This document shows, piece by piece, positions 7,649-9,397 of a stretch of DNA of 9,397 nt (its first letter is position 1; every line of letters begins with the position of its first letter). Location: positions 1 through 9,397 of the forward strand of contig CAJWLW010000187.1 in the NCBI GenBank assembly GCA_913042885.1, in the 5' to 3' direction. The notes under the pieces were generated by a model. That model did not search any database. It was not told the DNA's origin and saw only the letters and a list, made by a program, of their open reading frames with translations. A program made the translations under genes and the position numbers. Source of the stretch: an uncultured Lentisphaeria bacterium. Lineage in GTDB: Bacteria > Verrucomicrobiota > Lentisphaeria > JABSQK01 > CAJWLW01.

Positions 7649-8165
7649 ATTCCGGACAGATGCCGTGACTGAAATCGGTGCCGAGTTTGTGGCGGATGAC
7701 AGTTTCGATCTGCATCCATTCCTCCTCGTCTCGCAGGCGTTTGCAGTAGGTGCAGATGGTAACGAGCCGATTGAGCATGCCGATGCGTGACATGTAGCCG
7801 AGGATGCGTTCGGCGACGTCGAGGCGCATGCGCAGTTCAAACGCATTGACCGGCTTGAAGAGGAAATCGTCGATGCCTGACATCGAGGCCAGTTCGTAAT
7901 TGTGATCGGTGTGTTTCCGGGCAGTTGCCACGATGTAGTAGGTATATCCGGCTCTTTGCAACTGGCGGATATCGCGGCAGAGGGTCAAGGCGCCCATGCT
8001 GGAGTCGCTCCAGTTGGCGATGACCAGCCGTATGTCGTGCTCGCATACTGCCTGCAAAGCCCGACCCGGATCGTCGACACGAATGATTTCGTGGTCGCCG
8101 TCCGTCAACAGGTTTTGCAGATGCAAATGGTCAGCATCATCATCATCGACTACAAGAATTCTCAT
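7566..8165 (-). CDS. Atypical response-regulator receiver protein with four-Cys C-terminal motif
   Basis: A 199-residue cytoplasmic protein. Residues 1-120 are a CheY-like receiver: ILVVDDDD gives the acidic pocket (D7-D10), T81 is the conserved Thr in IVATARKH, and K104 is the conserved Lys in FLFKPV. The expected phospho-acceptor, spaced 30 residues before T81, is N51 (LVIANW), so classical phosphorylation should be impossible. After a helix comes CTYCKRLRDEEEW...DFSHGICPEC, with C138, C141, C170 and C173. This small motif is often found at the end of PAS or receiver proteins and could bind a metal. There is no DNA-binding or enzymatic output domain and no partner kinase in view, so it may act through protein contacts. 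A sigma70-like promoter lies upstream at 8298-8326. The last residues are encoded within a 25-bp repeat. Confidence 0.5.
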   Translation of the reverse strand: MRILVVDDDDADHLHLQNLLTDGDHEIIRVDDPGRALQAVCEHDIRLVIANWSDSSMGALTLCRDIRQLQRAGYTYYIVATARKHTDHNYELASMSGIDDFLFKPVNAFELRMRLDVAERILGYMSRIGMLNRLVTICTYCKRLRDEEEWMQIETVIRHKLGTDFSHGICPECRSRVRAEQTMHEAEQTVGLTPLPRTR

Positions 8166-8225
8166 TTACTCTCACCAATTATCGATGTCGTGCGTTTCAC
8201 TTCCGCAATGACAGTCGGTTGGCCG

Positions 8226-8300
8226 GGACACGAAAATCACGAACACGAAAACCGCGAACACAAGAATCGCGAACACGAAAGCCGCAAACACAAGTATGTT
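8226..8300. repeat. 15-bp tandem repeat array, about five units
   Basis: Consecutive 15-bp units read GGACACGAAAATCAC, GAACACGAAAACCGC, GAACACAAGAATCGC, GAACACGAAAGCCGC, then a decayed AAACACAAGTATGTT. The shared core is GAACAC(G/A)A(A/G)A(A/G)YCGC. The array lies between the predicted regulator promoter and its start codon, so it would be transcribed in the 5' UTR. Units abut with no spacers, so it is not a CRISPR array. It could be a protein-binding array, an RNA element or a simple expanded satellite. Confidence 0.5.
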
Positions 8301-8326
8301 ATAAGACTTTTTCCGGAAAATTTCAA
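8298..8326 (-). promoter_or_regulatory. Sigma70-type promoter of the receiver-domain gene
   Basis: Reading on the minus strand, TTGAAA (8326-8321) is followed by a 17-bp spacer and TATAAC (8303-8298), matching the -35 and -10 consensus at 5 of 6 positions each with ideal spacing. The transcript would begin near 8291, leaving a leader of about 125 nt that contains most of the tandem repeats. The spacer contains a 12-bp palindrome. Confidence 0.5.
8309..8320. promoter_or_regulatory. 12-bp perfect palindrome in the promoter spacer
   Basis: TTTTCCGGAAAA is a perfect palindrome filling most of the spacer between the predicted -35 and -10 of the regulator promoter. That position suits a repressor or spacer-binding activator operator, but no protein is known to bind it and AT-rich palindromes can be fortuitous. 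Confidence 0.5.
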
Positions 8327-8514
8327 CCGTTAGACGCGGAAAGCTTGTAAAGAACCCGGGTACGACGCAAAGAATGCAGCCGGACCTGTTGCGAAGCGCT
8401 CGAAAAATTGACAGAACGCGTGTTGTCTTGGCTTTCTCAGCACATCCATAATTCGCACACGGGGAACTGCAATAAATATTTGTAACTCACTGTAATACCA
8501 TAAATTATATCTCA
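8327..8514. other. Non-coding stretch with an AT-rich segment
   Basis: I see no credible gene here. About 8470-8518 is strikingly AT-rich against GC-rich surroundings (CAATAAATATTTGTAA, CCATAAATTATATCTC). It borders the IS21 fragment and may mark old insertion-sequence or intergenic DNA. A TTGACA at 8408-8413 lacks a -10 at the right distance. Confidence 0.5.
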
Positions 8515-8525
8515 AATAACGAGGA

Positions 8526-8730
8526 CGTCGTGGCAAAATATGCCGGGGTGTCCACCGGCTCGGCAAGCCTGTCCAAAGCAAATGTGAGCCGTACCGGGAG
8601 TCGATCAGTTCGTGGCTGGAGGATGGGCTGTGACAGCGCACACATTTACCAGGATCTGGTTGCCGACGAGCAGTTCAGCGGCGGGTATCGGGGTGTTCAG
8701 CGTTTTGTGCGGGGGCTGCACGGGAGCTAC
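8526..8730 (+). pseudogene. istA: IS21-family transposase (istA) remnant, frameshifted and truncated
   Basis: Two reading frames together resemble the N-terminal third of IstA. Frame 3 gives SKCEPYRESISSWLEDGL (about 8577-8630), then hits TGA at 8631-8633. Frame 1 resumes at 8632 with DSAHIYQDLVADEQF and SGGYRGVQRFVRGLHG. The joined text matches the IstA pattern CEPYRE...GLSAQRIYQDLV...GFxGSYxSVxRFVR, so a single inserted base near 8631 disrupted it. An upstream frame-1 stretch from about 8515 (VVAKYAGVSTGSA) resembles the IstA NTVAKYA segment, implying a second frame change. The DDE catalytic domain, istB and recognisable terminal repeats are absent. Similarity stops just before the stop codon of the convergent coiled-coil gene, so the element decayed in place. 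Nothing functional should be made. Confidence 0.5.
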
Positions 8731-8738
8731 AGCTATTA

Positions 8739-9397
8739 TCAACGCTCTACCCAACTGTTGTTTGTGCCCTTGAGGTCGTTGACGATCCGGCCTTGCAACT
8801 GTGACGCGATAGTAAAGAAGCTGTTGTCCGCCGATCCCTTGACCCGGGCGTGCCGGTTCTTTGGCACCGCCACGGTACCTGAGTAGTTTGATTCCGTTAT
8901 CGTCAGATTATCGTAAGGGTACGGGCCCTGCACGAAATTGATCACGAAATTCGAACCGTCCAGAATGATATCCAGTGGCTTGACCTCGTTGCCTACCGGT
9001 GTTGCTGCGTTTTGTGGCGGTACTGTGACGATGGCGAAATCGGCACGTGCCACTGCCAGCTGGGCCCTAAGTCCGCGGATTTCCTCCTCGGCGCTCCCTA
9101 CCGCCTGCCTCAATTCGGTCAATTGCTTTTGGACCGAGTTGGTGGCGGCAGCAGCAATCTCCGATTCGTCCCGTACTGCTTTGACGGCGGCCAGCAATTC
9201 GTGCTCGTCCCTCGTCAACTCCGTCCGCATTTCTGCCATCTCTTCCGACAGACGCGTCGCGGTTTGCGCTGCGTCGATGCTTACCTTCTCGGCAGCGATA
9301 GCGGCTTCGAGTGATTTGCGGCTCATCTTCTGTATGCGTGCCGCGGCATCCGCGCTGCTGGCTGCGGCCTGACGAGCGGCGGCGGCGGCACGTGCCG
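8739..9397 (-). CDS. Ala-rich coiled-coil protein with C-terminal beta-repeat domain (5' end off window)
   Basis: The frame stays open to the window edge, so the N-terminus is missing; 218 residues are visible. An internal ATG at 9326 is not a convincing start because the Ala-rich helix continues unbroken upstream. The first 130 or so visible residues are Ala/Glu/Arg-rich heptad-like sequence without Pro (AEMRTELTRDEHELLAAVKA, AVGSAEEEIRGLRAQLAVAR), a long coiled coil. After a Pro-rich linker (VPPQNAATPVG) comes an Asn/Gly/Ser-rich beta region with roughly 20-residue repeats around ILDGSNFVI, ITESNYSGTV, VKGSADNSFFTI and LKGTNNSWV, suggesting a small beta-solenoid. I do not recognise the family. 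It could be a structural, fibre-like or cell-envelope protein, but no signal peptide or partner is visible. Confidence 0.5.
   Translation of the reverse strand, partial: ARAAAAARQAAASSADAAARIQKMSRKSLEAAIAAEKVSIDAAQTATRLSEEMAEMRTELTRDEHELLAAVKAVRDESEIAAAATNSVQKQLTELRQAVGSAEEEIRGLRAQLAVARADFAIVTVPPQNAATPVGNEVKPLDIILDGSNFVINFVQGPYPYDNLTITESNYSGTVAVPKNRHARVKGSADNSFFTIASQLQGRIVNDLKGTNNSWVER

Noticed and set aside
8226..8300. CRISPR array
   Set aside because: Units are 15 bp, directly abutting and without unique spacers, and no cas gene is present.
7902..8333. + strand frame encoding a His-Glu-Asn-Arg pentapeptide repeat
   Set aside because: Most of it is antisense to the receiver domain, and the peptide repeat simply follows from the 15-bp DNA repeat; no ribosome site supports it.
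8408..8436. Promoter with a perfect TTGACA on the + strand
   Set aside because: At 16-18 bp spacing the -10 position reads GCTTTC or similar, which is no match, and no gene follows.
8480..8508. Promoter TTGTAA ... AATTAT in the AT-rich segment
   Set aside because: Both hexamers match only 4 of 6 and the only downstream coding sequence is the broken istA; AT-richness alone explains it.

Overview
This GC-rich window suggests a proteobacterium, most likely a gammaproteobacterium. The grounds are a GlyGly-CTERM/rhombosortase pair, a SurA-type periplasmic chaperone, E. coli-like sigma70 promoter elements and an IS21 remnant. No rRNA or other marker gene is present, so the placement is an inference from gene content. 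There are seven protein-coding genes, two of them cut by the window edges, plus one transposase remnant.

Left block (1-1718, + strand): the 3' end of a VIT/VWA-type surface protein with a GlyGly-CTERM-like tail, overlapping by ATGA a rhomboid-fold membrane protease of the rhombosortase type. They look like a substrate and its dedicated processing enzyme.

Middle block (1789-6219): an AAE17/18-like AMP-forming acyl-CoA synthetase (- strand) is divergent from a 12-helix MFS-type transporter (+ strand). Together they could import and activate a carboxylic acid. The transporter converges on a secreted SurA-like chaperone without a PPIase domain (- strand), and the two share a palindromic CTAG as stop codon.

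Right block (6220-9397): a deoxyhypusine-synthase-superfamily-like enzyme of unknown role (+ strand) converges on a single-domain response regulator (- strand). The regulator's phospho-acceptor Asp is replaced by Asn, and it carries a four-Cys tail. Its upstream region has a strong sigma70 promoter, a 12-bp palindrome in the promoter spacer, and a 15-bp tandem repeat that would lie in the 5' UTR. Beyond that come an AT-rich stretch, a frameshifted IS21 istA fragment, and the 3' end of an Ala-rich coiled-coil protein with a C-terminal beta-repeat domain.

I see no CRISPR array, tRNA, rRNA, phage cluster or obvious defence system. The most unusual items are the protease/substrate pair with altered oxyanion-hole residues, the receiver that appears unable to be phosphorylated together with its upstream architecture, and the duplicated SurA-like protein.
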